Shown: positions 43,899 through 52,312, counted from the stretch's first letter. The stretch is 64,000 nucleotides of DNA from an uncultured Eubacteriales bacterium (GCA_902790905.1 CADATO010000002.1:48444-112443), one strand, 5' to 3'. The notes: generated from the sequence alone by a model not told the origin. Translations and numbers: made by a program.

Positions 43899-44270
43899 AT
43901 GAGAAGAGGCTACAGACAGGAGCGCATCGGTGTAGAGATCAAAAAGATCATCAGCGATATGCTGCTCCGCGAGATCAAAGACCCGCGTCTTGCTGACGGC
44001 ATGGTCAGCATCACGGACGTCGAGGTCACAAGAGACGGCAGCTACGCCAAGGTATTCCTCACGGTCTATGCGAACGAAGAGGATACCGAGGCGAAGGCGC
44101 GCGCCCTCGAAGGCCTGGAGCACTGCAAAGGTCTCATCAAGCGTGAGATCGGCCAGCGCATGGATCTTCGCCGCGTGCCGGAGCTGCTCTTCGAGATCGA
44201 TAATTCTTTTGAGTACGGCCAGCGTATGGATGCGCTGATCGAAAAGGCGGTAAAAAACGATGAGAAATGA
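43899..44270 (+). CDS. rbfA: 30S ribosome-binding factor A
   Basis: 123 residues: RQERIGVEIKKIISDMLLREIKDPRLADGMVSITDVEVTRDGSYAKVF, the RbfA KH-like domain. 30S maturation near the 16S 5' helix. Ends 11 nt inside nrnA. Confidence 0.96.
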   Translation: MRRGYRQERIGVEIKKIISDMLLREIKDPRLADGMVSITDVEVTRDGSYAKVFLTVYANEEDTEAKARALEGLEHCKGLIKREIGQRMDLRRVPELLFEIDNSFEYGQRMDALIEKAVKNDEK

Positions 44271-45237
44271 CCCGCTTGCAAATATCGCGCAGGAACTGCA
44301 GGAGGCGGATTCTGTCCTGATCTTCCCGCATATCCTGATGGACGGCGATGCGATGGGCTCTGCGGCGGCGCTGTGCAAAGCGCTGCGCGGCATGGGCAAA
44401 GATGCGTATATCGTCATTGAAGATAAGATCCCGGATTACCTGATGTTCCTCGACCGCGGATACACCGTGGACATCGAGCACATCGGCGCTGCGGATATCG
44501 GCGACATCGACGTATCGATCTGCGTGGACTGCGGCGAGAAGACCAGATTCCCCAAACGCGCGGAGCTGTTCTATCACGGCGAAACCAAGATCTGCATCGA
44601 CCACCACGTCTCGTCGGTGGGGATCGGCGATTACAACTACATCGATCCCGAGGCGGCGGCGACCGGCGAGATCATCTTTGATCTGCTGGTGGAGCTCGGC
44701 GTCGACATCGATCAGGAGATGGCAGAATCGCTCTTTGCGGCGATCACAACGGATACCGGCAACTTCCAGTATTCCAACACCACAGCGCATACGCACGAGA
44801 TCGTCATCGCGCTTTACGACTGCGGGCTCAACAGCAACAAGGTCAGCGTCGCACTCTACGAGAACGAATCGTTCGCCAAGATGCAGCTGCACAGCAAACT
44901 GATCGAAAGCGCGCAGATGTTTGCGGACGGCGAGGGGGTCCTCGCGGTCTGCACGCAGAAGATGCTCAAGGAGACGGGCACCCTGATGGAAGATACCGAA
45001 GGGGTCGTCAGCTCGCTGCGCAGCATCCACGGGGTGCAGGTGGCGGCGTTCATCAAGGAACAGCCGGACGGCAGCGTGAAGGTCAGTCTGCGCTCCAAGG
45101 AGCGCGGGGATGTGGCGGCGATCTCCCAGCGTCACGGCGGGGGAGGCCATGTCCGGGCAGCAGGATTTAACCTCGAAGGCGTCAGCCTGGAAGAGACCGT
45201 TGCGCTTGTCATCGACGAGGTAACAGCATGTCTTTAA
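44260..45237 (+). CDS. nrnA: Bifunctional oligoribonuclease / PAP phosphatase NrnA
   Basis: 325 residues. DHH-DHHA1 phosphoesterase degrading nanoRNAs and pAp. Motifs: FPHILMDGDAMGSAAAL, SICVDCGEK, the DHH motif in CIDHHVSSVG, TGEIIFDLL and C-terminal GGGGHVRAAGF. Overlaps rbfA and truB (10 nt). Neighbours match Bacillus/Clostridia order. Confidence 0.95.
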   Translation: MRNDPLANIAQELQEADSVLIFPHILMDGDAMGSAAALCKALRGMGKDAYIVIEDKIPDYLMFLDRGYTVDIEHIGAADIGDIDVSICVDCGEKTRFPKRAELFYHGETKICIDHHVSSVGIGDYNYIDPEAAATGEIIFDLLVELGVDIDQEMAESLFAAITTDTGNFQYSNTTAHTHEIVIALYDCGLNSNKVSVALYENESFAKMQLHSKLIESAQMFADGEGVLAVCTQKMLKETGTLMEDTEGVVSSLRSIHGVQVAAFIKEQPDGSVKVSLRSKERGDVAAISQRHGGGGHVRAAGFNLEGVSLEETVALVIDEVTACL

Positions 45238-46211
45238 AAGGCATTATCAATATCGACAAACCACAGAATTATACGTCCTTTGACTGCGTGGCCATCCTGC
45301 GCCGCGCAGCGGGGACAAAGAAGGTCGGGCATACCGGGACCCTCGATCCGATGGCGACCGGCGTGCTCGCATGCTGTATAGGCCCTGCGACCAGGATCCT
45401 CGAATACCTTGAAGAGGATATCAAGGAATACTGCGGAACGCTGAAGCTGGGCATCGAGACGGATACCTGCGATATCTGGGGCAGCGCGACGGCGCTGCAG
45501 GATGTGCAGATCATGGACGGGGAAACGGCCGGCAGTAATGACGGCCAGGTTGCTGCAGATGATCCTGCGGACGGGACTCGTTTCGTGACTGTACCCGAAA
45601 TCCGGGAAGCCTTTGCGGCTTTTGAAGGCGATATCGAGCAGATCCCGCCGCAGTACGCCGCCATCAAGGTGGACGGGCGGAAGCTGTACGAATATGCCAG
45701 AGAGGGCAGGCATGTGGAGGTGCCGGCAAGGCCGGTGACCATCCACGAACTGGAGATCCTGGACATCCGTGAGGACGAAGTGGATTTCCGTGTAGTTTGC
45801 AGTAAAGGGACTTATGGCACGCGCACCGGGATGTGCACGATCGCAGACAGTCTGCCGATCGAAGCCGTCAAGGAGATGGATGCGGCGGAGCTGGAAAAGT
45901 ACATCGTCCCGATGGAAAAAGCGCTGGCCGCCTACCCGCGCATTGACCTCGACAGGCAGCGCGGCATGGACTTTCTGAACGGCAAGACGCTGGCGGATGT
46001 GCCGGCGCCGTACACAGAAGAAGGGCTGGCGGAGTGCGCAGAAGCGGACAGCGCAGGCAGCACGGGATACCGTGTGCGGGTGTTCGGGGATGGGCGATTC
46101 CTCGGCATGGCACTGTACGACCCGGCCGAAAAGACCGTAAAGCCGCACAAAGTGCTGGCGCCCGAGATCAGAGAAGAATGGCTGGGCGAAGCAGCAAACG
46201 GAAGAATATGA
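45228..46211 (+). CDS. truB: tRNA pseudouridine(55) synthase TruB
   Basis: 327 residues. Catalytic Asp in GHTGTLDPMATGVL; KGIINIDKPQNYTSFDC start; LGIETDTCDIWG; IPPQYAAIKVDGRKLYEYAREG. An insert of about 25 residues (QIMDGETAGSNDGQVAADDP region, around 87-110) splits the catalytic domain and a longer C-terminal extension is present. Overlaps ribF (ATGA). Confidence 0.95.
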   Translation: MSLKGIINIDKPQNYTSFDCVAILRRAAGTKKVGHTGTLDPMATGVLACCIGPATRILEYLEEDIKEYCGTLKLGIETDTCDIWGSATALQDVQIMDGETAGSNDGQVAADDPADGTRFVTVPEIREAFAAFEGDIEQIPPQYAAIKVDGRKLYEYAREGRHVEVPARPVTIHELEILDIREDEVDFRVVCSKGTYGTRTGMCTIADSLPIEAVKEMDAAELEKYIVPMEKALAAYPRIDLDRQRGMDFLNGKTLADVPAPYTEEGLAECAEADSAGSTGYRVRVFGDGRFLGMALYDPAEKTVKPHKVLAPEIREEWLGEAANGRI

Positions 46212-47155
46212 GAATATTTCACGACCTGAAAGACATCGACATAAAGAAGCCGACCTCGATCGCGCTGGGCAACTTCGACGGCGTCCACAAAGGCCATCAG
46301 GAACTGATGCGCCGGGCGGTCGCCGCGGGCAAAGAAAAGGGCCTGACCAGCGCTGTCTTTACGTTCTCCAACCACCCGCGCAATCTGATTGCGGGCGAGG
46401 ATGTGGTCAAGAACATCCTGTATCCGGAGGAAAAGCAGCGCATCATCGAGTCGATGGGCGTCGAGGTGCTGTTCGATATCCCGTTCACCTGGGACATCTG
46501 CGGCATGGAGCCGGTGCGCTATATCGAGGAGCTGCTGTTCGGTGCGTTCAAGGCGCAGGAGATTTTCTGCGGGTTCAACTACACGTTCGGCTACAAGGCC
46601 GGCGGCGATGTGACCCTGCTGCGGGAGGAAGGGGCGCGCTGCGGCAAGTCCGTCAACGTGCTCGATCCGGTGATGGTGGACGGCAAGATCGTCAGCTCGA
46701 CGCTGATCCGCTCATGCATCGCCGAAGGGAAGATCGAAGCCTGCGACACGTACCTGGGGCGTCCGTATACGCTGAACGGGACGGTCGTGCACGGCAATGA
46801 GATCGGCAGGACCATCGGGTTTCCGACCTGCAACCTGCTCGTGGATGAGACCATGGTGACGCCGCCCAACGGCGTGTATGTGACCAACTGCATCATCCGG
46901 CGCGTGCAGAACGGTGCTGTCAAAGAGGAGAAGCATCCGGCGGTGACCAACATCGGCGTGAAGCCCACGATCGGGACCTTTGCCAAGAACGTGGAAACAC
47001 ATATCTTTGATTTTAACGAGGATCTGTACGATCAGGACATCCGGGTCGAATTCCTGAAGATGACCCGTCCTGAGGTGCGTTTTGACGGTCTTGAGGCGTT
47101 AAAGGAGCAGATCGCCAGGGACTGCGCGCAGGCACGGGCGTATCACGGCATCTAG
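46208..47155 (+). CDS. ribF: Bifunctional riboflavin kinase / FAD synthetase
   Basis: 315 residues from ATG 46208 inside the truB stop. N-terminal nucleotidyltransferase: LGNFDGVHKGHQEL, VFTFSNHPR, GFNYTFGYKAGG; C-terminal flavokinase: GRPYTLNGTVVHGNEIGRTIGFPTCNL, NGVYVTNC, FDFNEDLYDQ. Makes FMN and FAD. Last gene of the rimP operon; followed at once by GGAATCGC (47155-47162). Confidence 0.96.
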   Translation: MRIFHDLKDIDIKKPTSIALGNFDGVHKGHQELMRRAVAAGKEKGLTSAVFTFSNHPRNLIAGEDVVKNILYPEEKQRIIESMGVEVLFDIPFTWDICGMEPVRYIEELLFGAFKAQEIFCGFNYTFGYKAGGDVTLLREEGARCGKSVNVLDPVMVDGKIVSSTLIRSCIAEGKIEACDTYLGRPYTLNGTVVHGNEIGRTIGFPTCNLLVDETMVTPPNGVYVTNCIIRRVQNGAVKEEKHPAVTNIGVKPTIGTFAKNVETHIFDFNEDLYDQDIRVEFLKMTRPEVRFDGLEALKEQIARDCAQARAYHGI

Positions 47156-47211
47156 GAATCGCTCAGCTCCGGCAGGGCGATCTCCGCATCACTTCAAAAA
47201 AATGTATTCCG

Positions 47212-47233
47212 CCCGCACTTGTTGCGGGTTTTT
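47212..47233 (+). terminator. Terminator after ribF
   Basis: CCCGC, loop ACTTGTT, GCGGG, TTTTT. Ends the rimP-ribF operon. Confidence 0.8.
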
Positions 47234-47236
47234 GCA

Positions 47237-47265
47237 TTGAAAAAATGGGTGGCTGGGGGTATCCT
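47237..47265 (+). promoter_or_regulatory. Promoter of uraA
   Basis: TTGAAA (47237-47242), 17 nt, TATCCT (47260-47265), starting 3 nt after the preceding terminator. Confidence 0.6.
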
Positions 47266-47283
47266 AAGAACAGTGGATTTGCG

Positions 47284-47319
47284 TCTGAAAAACTGTGCAT
47301 ACGTGCGAGTTTTCAGACA
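47284..47319 (+). promoter_or_regulatory. Hairpin in the uraA leader
   Basis: GTCTGAAAA (47284-47292) and TTTTCAGAC (47311-47319) are perfect complements, extended inward by ACT/AGT with one bulge. No PyrR consensus and no following U-tract seen. Could be an operator or leader RNA controlling uracil uptake. Confidence 0.5.
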
Positions 47320-47366
47320 CGAATATCCCCGCGAATTAATCAATATTGTTGTTATAAGGAGTAGTC

Positions 47367-48653
47367 ATGAGTAAGAACAACGAGATCATTCAGGTCGACG
47401 AACGAGTGCCTCTCGGAAAGGGGATTCCCCTCAGTATCCAGCACACGTTCGCCATGTTCAGTGCGTCCGTACTCGTCCCGTACCTGCTCGGGATCAGCCC
47501 CGCTATCGCGCTGCTGATGAACGGCATCGGCACACTGATCTTCATCTTTGTCACCAAGGGCAAGAGCCCGGCGTACCTTGGCTCCAGCTTCGCCTTCATC
47601 AGTCCGGCGCTGCTGGTCATCAACGATCCGAACCTCGGGTATCAATACGCGTTAGGCGGGTTCGTCATCACCGGCTGCATATTCATGGCGGTCGCGGTGC
47701 TGATCAAGTTCGTCGGCGTCCACTGGATCGACATCGTCCTGCCGCCCGCAGCCATGGGCCCGATCGTCGCACTGATCGGTCTGGAGCTCGCAGGCAGTGC
47801 GGCCAGCAACGGCGGCATCATCCTCAATGAGGCATCCGGGTATGATCACATCGATCCCAAACTGGTCATCGTTTTCATCGTCACACTGCTGCTGGCGGTC
47901 TTCGGCCAGATCCTCTACAGAGGATTTGCGGCAGCCATCGCGATCCTGATTTCCATCGTTGTCGGCTATTTCGTAGCATTGGCGCTCGGCATCGTCGACT
48001 TCTCGTCGGTGCATAACGCAACATGGCTCGCGATGCCCAACATCCTGCATCCGAAGTTCAGCCTCGATGCGATCCTGATCATCATCCCGGCTTCGCTCGT
48101 CGTCATCTCCGAGCACATCGGCCACCAGGTCGTCACCTCCGAGATCGTCGGCCGCGACCTGCTGAAGGATCCGGGCCTGCACAGATCCCTGATCTCCGAC
48201 GGTATCTCCACGACACTGTCCGGTCTCATGGGCTCCGTCCCGACCACGACCTACGGCGAGAACATCGGCGTCATGGCCATCACCAAGGTCTACAGCGTCT
48301 GGGTCATCGGCGGCGCTGCGGTCTTCTCGATCGTGCTGTCCTTCATCGGCAAGGCGTCCGGCCTCATCATGAGCATCCCGGCACCGGTCATGGGCGGCGT
48401 CAGCTTCCTGCTGTACGGCATGATCGCCGCATCCGGTCTGCGTCTGCTTGTTGACGAAAAGGTTGACTACTCCAAGGCGAGAAACCTCGCGCTGTCCTCG
48501 GTCGTCTTCATCACCGGTCTTTCCGGGGCGTTCGTCCAGATCGGCAACGTCAAGCTGACAGGTATGTGCCTGGCGACCATCGTCGGCATGATCCTTGGTC
48601 TGGTGTTCTACATTTTGGACAAGGCCAAGTTAACGAATGACTCCGACGACTAG
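47367..48653 (+). CDS. uraA: Uracil permease (NCS2 family)
   Basis: 428 residues with about 12-14 membrane segments. Uracil:H+ symporter. Family features: LSIQHTFAMFSASVLVPYLLGISPAIALL, SPAYLGSSFAFI, VISEHIGHQVVTSEIVGRDL (with the conserved Glu), and the signature GSVPTTTYGENIGVMAITKVYSVWV. Subgroup (uracil versus xanthine) is inferred from the EHIGH and TTYGEN patterns typical of UraA/PyrP. Confidence 0.93.
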   Translation: MSKNNEIIQVDERVPLGKGIPLSIQHTFAMFSASVLVPYLLGISPAIALLMNGIGTLIFIFVTKGKSPAYLGSSFAFISPALLVINDPNLGYQYALGGFVITGCIFMAVAVLIKFVGVHWIDIVLPPAAMGPIVALIGLELAGSAASNGGIILNEASGYDHIDPKLVIVFIVTLLLAVFGQILYRGFAAAIAILISIVVGYFVALALGIVDFSSVHNATWLAMPNILHPKFSLDAILIIIPASLVVISEHIGHQVVTSEIVGRDLLKDPGLHRSLISDGISTTLSGLMGSVPTTTYGENIGVMAITKVYSVWVIGGAAVFSIVLSFIGKASGLIMSIPAPVMGGVSFLLYGMIAASGLRLLVDEKVDYSKARNLALSSVVFITGLSGAFVQIGNVKLTGMCLATIVGMILGLVFYILDKAKLTNDSDD

Positions 48654-48661
48654 GAGGCAGG

Positions 48662-48681
48662 GCGATTCCTTAAAGAATCGC
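48662..48681 (+). repeat. Inverted pair of the GCGATTC word after uraA
   Basis: GCGATTC-CTTAAA-GAATCGC starting 9 nt after the uraA stop. A near-palindrome; the clearest inverted pair of the recurrent motif. Confidence 0.7.
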
Positions 48682-48705
48682 ACACGGCGCATAAAAAGAA
48701 TGCTG

Positions 48706-48742
48706 CACGGGGGAAAGAAAAAGGTTGCTTTCCCCCGTGTTT
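48706..48742 (+). terminator. Terminator of uraA
   Basis: CACGGGGGAAAG (48706-48717) pairs perfectly with CTTTCCCCCGTG (48728-48739), then TTT. The descending arm carries the rpsO -35 element. Confidence 0.85.
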
Positions 48743-48753
48743 CATGGTAAATT
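48725..48753 (+). promoter_or_regulatory. Promoter of rpsO
   Basis: TTGCTT (48725-48730), 17 nt, TGG-TAAATT (48748-48753, with a TG extension). The -35 lies inside the uraA terminator. Confidence 0.65.
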
Positions 48754-48771
48754 AAGTCGTTAGCGTAATTA

Positions 48772-48815
48772 CCTGTACCTGGTCTTACGACACTCCGGCG
48801 GAGACTCAGTACAGG
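48772..48815 (+). promoter_or_regulatory. Three-way-junction leader of rpsO (candidate S15 autoregulatory RNA)
   Basis: CCTGTAC (48772-48778) pairs with GTACAGG (48809-48815); inside are two small hairpins, GTC-TTAC-GAC (48782-48791) and CTCC-GGC-GGAG (48793-48803). The three helices form a compact junction 25 nt before the start codon. S15 binds a three-way junction in 16S rRNA and represses its mRNA in other bacteria through diverse mimics. Confidence 0.55.
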
Positions 48816-48840
48816 CGTATGAAGAAAAGGAGAAAAAGAC

Positions 48841-49107
48841 ATGATCGATCAGGCTAAAAAAGCAGAAATCATCAAAGAGTACGGCCTCAAAGAAGGCGAC
48901 ACCGGTTCCCCGGAAGTCCAGGTTGCGATCCTGACCTACAGAATCAACGACCTGAACGAACATCTCAAGGTCCACAAGAAGGACCATCACTCCAGAAGAG
49001 GTCTTCTGAAGATGGTTGGTCAGAGAAAGAACCTGCTCAACTATCTGAAGGAAAAGGATCTGGAAAGATACAGAACTCTCATCGCCAGACTCGGCCTGAG
49101 AAAATAA
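48841..49107 (+). CDS. rpsO: 30S ribosomal protein S15
   Basis: 88 residues: [60 protein letters not shown] region contains the invariant [11 protein letters not shown] rRNA-binding motif. Followed by an intrinsic terminator and pnp, the conserved rpsO-pnp order. Confidence 0.98.
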   Translation: MIDQAKKAEIIKEYGLKEGDTGSPEVQVAILTYRINDLNEHLKVHKKDHHSRRGLLKMVGQRKNLLNYLKEKDLERYRTLIARLGLRK

Positions 49108-49118
49108 GACTGGTGATA

Positions 49119-49145
49119 AAGCGAGGCGTGAACCGCTTCGCTTTT
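49119..49145 (+). terminator. Hairpin terminator between rpsO and pnp
   Basis: AAGCGAGGCG, loop, CGCTTCGCTT (one G.T) then TT. May be partial, allowing read-through into pnp. Confidence 0.7.
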
Positions 49146-49184
49146 CATATATACGGCCGGATGAGCCGGCACGTAAGAGAAGGA

Positions 49185-49209
49185 TTTTAACAGGAGGTAG
49201 TTGTTAAAA
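49185..49209 (+). promoter_or_regulatory. Shine-Dalgarno-in-loop hairpin before pnp
   Basis: TTTTAAC (49185-49191), loop AGGAGGTAGTT (11 nt), GTTAAAA (49203-49209) whose last A is the first base of the pnp ATG. Perfect 7-bp AU-rich stem with the Shine-Dalgarno in the loop. Confidence 0.55.
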
Positions 49210-51305
49210 TGAAGTTTGAAGATTACAAGACATTTCGCACCGCAGTAGGCGGCAAGCTCCTCGAGCTGGAGATCGGCAAGGTCTGCGAGCAGACCAACGG
49301 TCAGGTATGGGTCCGTTACGGCGAGACAGTGGTCAACGTTACCGTCGTCGCTTCCAAGGAGCCGCGCCCGGACATCGATTTCTTCCCGCTGTCCTGCAAC
49401 TATGAAGAGAAGATGTACGCAGTCGGCCGCATCCCCGGCGGATTCCTCAAGAGAGAGGGACGTCCGAGTGAGCAGGCGATCCTGTTCTCCCGTCTAATGG
49501 ACCGCCCGCTGCGTCCGCTGTTCCCGAAGGGGTACTACAATGACGTGCAGGTCGTCGCGACCGTCATGAGCATGGATCACGACGCACCGAGCGAGATCGC
49601 TGCGATGATCGGCAGCTCCTGCGCGATCGCGATCTCCGACATCCCGTGGGATGGCCCGACCGGTGCTGTCCTCGTCGGCAGAGTCGACGGCGAGTTCGTC
49701 ATCAACCCGGACAGCGAGCAGAGAGCCAAGAGCGACCTGTCCCTGTACGTGGCAGGTACCGACAACGCTGTCATGATGGTCGAAGCCGGTGCACAGGAAG
49801 TGCCGGAAGATGTCATCCTCGACGCGATCCTCTTCGGTCATCAGGAGATCAAGAAGATCGTTGCTTTCATCAACGAGATCGTTGCTGAGGTCGGCAAACC
49901 CAAGCAGGAAGTCGATCTGCACAAGGTTCCGGAAGACATCGACAACGCTGTCCGCGAGTTCGCGACAGACAAGATGCGTGATGCAGTCATGACGCAGGAA
50001 AAGCTGGCGCGTTTTGAGAACATGGACGCTGTCGAAGCGGAGACCAAAGAGCACTTTGAGGAGATCTACCCGGAGAACGCGGCTGATATCGATGCGGTTC
50101 TCTACAACATCACCAAAGAGCAGGTCCGCGGCATGATCCTCGATCACAACATCCGCCCGGACAACCGTACACCAAAGGAAATCCGTCCCGTCTGGTGCGA
50201 CACCGGTGTTCTCCCGAGAGCACACGGCACAGGCCTGTTCAAGAGAGGCCAGACCCAGGCGCTGTCTGTCTGCACACTGGCTCCGGTCGGTGACGGCCAG
50301 AGAATCGACGGCATCGGCGAACAGACTGAAAAGAGATACATCCACCACTACAACTTCCCGCCGTATTCCGTCGGTGAGGCGAAGCCCATCCGCAGCCCGG
50401 GAAGACGTGAGATCGGTCACGGCGCACTCGCTGAAAGAGCGCTCCTGCCGGTACTCCCGAGCGTAGAGGAATTCCCGTATGCGATCCGCGTGGTCTCCGA
50501 GATCCTGTCCTCCAACGGCAGCTCCTCCATGGCCAGCACCTGCGGCAGCACCATGGCTCTGATGGATGCCGGTGTTCCGATCAAGGCGCCTGTCAGCGGC
50601 ATCGCGATGGGCCTGATTACAAGAGAAGAGGAAGACGGCTCCAGAAAGACCGTCATCCTGTCCGATATCCAGGGCATGGAAGACTTCCTCGGCGACATGG
50701 ACTTCAAGGTCACTGGTACCGCAAAGGGTGTCACCGCTGTCCAGATGGACATCAAGATCCACGGCATCGACCGCGAGATCCTGTCCGCTGCACTGTCGCA
50801 GGCAAGAGAAGGCCGCATGCACATCATGAACGAAATGCTGGCTGAGATCCCGGCACCGAGAGCAGAGCTGTCCAAGTACGCACCGCGCATCCTGACCCTG
50901 CAGGTGGATCCGGACAAAGTCCGCATCATCATCGGCCCGGGCGGCAAGACCATCAACGGCATCATCGACAAGACCGGCGTCAAGATCGACATCAACGACG
51001 ACGGCACCGTCTTCGTCGCATCGCCTGACATGGAAGCTGCGAACGCTGCGATCAGAGAGATCGAGCTGCTGGTCAAGGAAGTCGAAGTCGGCGAGACCTA
51101 CGACGGCGAAGTCAAGCGCATCATGAACTTCGGTGCATTCATCGAAGTCCTGCCGGGCAAGGAAGGCCTGCTCCACATCTCCAAGATGGCGAAGGGCAGA
51201 GTCGAGAAGGTCGAAGATGTTATGAACATCGGCGATCATGTCCGCGTCAAGGTCTACGAGATCGACAGCCAGGGCCGCATCAACCTGCTTAGAGCAGACG
51301 ACTAG
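49209..51305 (+). CDS. pnp: Polyribonucleotide nucleotidyltransferase (PNPase)
   Basis: 698 residues. 3'-5' phosphorolytic exoribonuclease of mRNA decay. Two RNase PH domains (FFPLSCNYEEKMYAVGRIPGGFLKREGRPSE; GTGLFKRGQTQALSVCTLAP), KH domain (IIGPGGKTINGIIDKTGVKIDI) and S1 domain (YDGEVKRIMNFGAFIEVLPGKEGLLHIS). The start codon lies at the foot of a hairpin that displays the Shine-Dalgarno. In E. coli pnp is post-transcriptionally autoregulated through its leader; this leader suggests some analogous control. Confidence 0.97.
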   Translation: MKFEDYKTFRTAVGGKLLELEIGKVCEQTNGQVWVRYGETVVNVTVVASKEPRPDIDFFPLSCNYEEKMYAVGRIPGGFLKREGRPSEQAILFSRLMDRPLRPLFPKGYYNDVQVVATVMSMDHDAPSEIAAMIGSSCAIAISDIPWDGPTGAVLVGRVDGEFVINPDSEQRAKSDLSLYVAGTDNAVMMVEAGAQEVPEDVILDAILFGHQEIKKIVAFINEIVAEVGKPKQEVDLHKVPEDIDNAVREFATDKMRDAVMTQEKLARFENMDAVEAETKEHFEEIYPENAADIDAVLYNITKEQVRGMILDHNIRPDNRTPKEIRPVWCDTGVLPRAHGTGLFKRGQTQALSVCTLAPVGDGQRIDGIGEQTEKRYIHHYNFPPYSVGEAKPIRSPGRREIGHGALAERALLPVLPSVEEFPYAIRVVSEILSSNGSSSMASTCGSTMALMDAGVPIKAPVSGIAMGLITREEEDGSRKTVILSDIQGMEDFLGDMDFKVTGTAKGVTAVQMDIKIHGIDREILSAALSQAREGRMHIMNEMLAEIPAPRAELSKYAPRILTLQVDPDKVRIIIGPGGKTINGIIDKTGVKIDINDDGTVFVASPDMEAANAAIREIELLVKEVEVGETYDGEVKRIMNFGAFIEVLPGKEGLLHISKMAKGRVEKVEDVMNIGDHVRVKVYEIDSQGRINLLRADD

Positions 51306-51316
51306 TCCGGGGCATG

Positions 51317-51339
51317 GCGATTCCCGCATAAGGAATCGT
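51317..51339 (+). repeat. Inverted pair of the GCGATTCC motif after pnp
   Basis: GCGATTCC (51317-51324) and GGAATCGT (51332-51339), 7-nt loop, one G.T. Lies 11 nt after the pnp stop. Confidence 0.6.
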
Positions 51340-51358
51340 AAAAACAATACTGCTGACA

Positions 51359-51393
51359 GAAAGCGAGTCACCACCGCGGCGGCTCGCTTTTTT
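51359..51393 (+). terminator. Terminator of pnp
   Basis: AAAGCGAG and CTCGCTTT flank a GC-rich loop, then TTTTT. Confidence 0.85.
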
Positions 51394-51394
51394 C

Positions 51395-51450
51395 GTGACA
51401 AAAACGCGATGCGGTGATAATATGAAACACGGGGTTAGCAATTGCTAACC
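51395..51450 (+). promoter_or_regulatory. Promoter and 18-bp palindromic operator of the methyltransferase gene
   Basis: GTGACA (51395-51400), 17 nt, TAATAT (51418-51423). GGTTAGCAATTGCTAACC (51433-51450), a perfect 18-bp palindrome, covers the expected transcription start and ends 28 nt before the start codon. Typical placement of a repressor site. Confidence 0.65.
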
Positions 51451-51478
51451 AAATGGAGCAATGAAAGGAAAGAGATAT

Positions 51479-52288
51479 ATGAAAGCGGATTATAAGAACT
51501 GGGTGCCAAAGGGCATGGCTGTCGGATTTCTGGCAGGTGCTGGGGTGCTGACAGCTGGTGCCGCGCTGGCTGGCGTGCTGGTACATCCAGAGAAGAAGGA
51601 TGGCACGGAGCGCAAATGGATCAAGCGAGCTGTTGTCGGCACACTGGCTGCCAGTGCTGCCGGCATGGGCGCATTCGGTGCATGGTGTGTTTATGCGCGA
51701 CGCATGTTCTCGTACGAAGGGGACCGCCAGCTTTCCAGGCAGATCGTGGAAGGGACAGCGGAGCGCGTGAAGATCCCGGCGGGCGGGGTCGGCCTTGATG
51801 TCGGCTGCGGCAGCGGCGCATTGACGATCGCTGTGGCTAAGCGAAACCCGGATGCCAAAGTGATCGGTATCGATCCGTGGGGACCGGAATATGCCTCGTT
51901 CAACAAGGAACGCTGTGAAGAAAACGCCGCTGCAGAAGGCGTAGAGAATGTGCGATTCCAGAATGGGAATGCCATCAATCTGGACTTCCCGGACGAGACC
52001 TTCGATGCTGTGACAAGCAATTATGTTTACCACAACATTATGGGCAAGAACAGACAGGAACTGCTCAGAGAATCCCTCCGCGTTCTCAAAAAGGGCGGCA
52101 CGTTCGCGCTGCATGACATCATGTCCAAAGCCCGGTACGGCGATATGGAAGCCTTTGCGCAGAGCCTGCGCGACGAAGGATATGAAAAGGTCGACCTGAT
52201 CGAGACGGACAGCGGCCTGTTCATGAGCCAGAATGAGGCACGGCTACTGTTCCTGCAGGGTAGCAAGCTGCTGACAGGCATTAAATAA
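51479..52288 (+). CDS. Membrane-anchored class I SAM-dependent methyltransferase
   Basis: 269 residues from ATG 51479 (AAAGGA upstream; another ATG at 51461 has only GGAG 3 nt away). Two hydrophobic N-terminal segments (about 10-33 and 45-68) precede a Rossmann methyltransferase domain: motif I VGLDVGCGSGALTIAVAK, motif II VIGIDPWG, FPDETFDAVTSNYVYHNI and VLKKGGTFALHD. Substrate unknown. The operator palindrome upstream suggests induction by a specific signal. Confidence 0.82.
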   Translation: MKADYKNWVPKGMAVGFLAGAGVLTAGAALAGVLVHPEKKDGTERKWIKRAVVGTLAASAAGMGAFGAWCVYARRMFSYEGDRQLSRQIVEGTAERVKIPAGGVGLDVGCGSGALTIAVAKRNPDAKVIGIDPWGPEYASFNKERCEENAAAEGVENVRFQNGNAINLDFPDETFDAVTSNYVYHNIMGKNRQELLRESLRVLKKGGTFALHDIMSKARYGDMEAFAQSLRDEGYEKVDLIETDSGLFMSQNEARLLFLQGSKLLTGIK

Positions 52289-52312
52289 TAGCAGGCCGGG
52301 AGCGCGAACATC

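Noticed and set aside
40905..44417. 1170-codon open frame on the minus strand opposite infB and rbfA
   Set aside because: Antisense of a strongly recognisable gene in GC-rich codons; Arg/Leu/Asp-skewed composition, no Shine-Dalgarno, no family resemblance.
47284..47319. PyrR-dependent attenuator before uraA
   Set aside because: The PyrR-binding loop consensus and a terminator/antiterminator pair are not visible.
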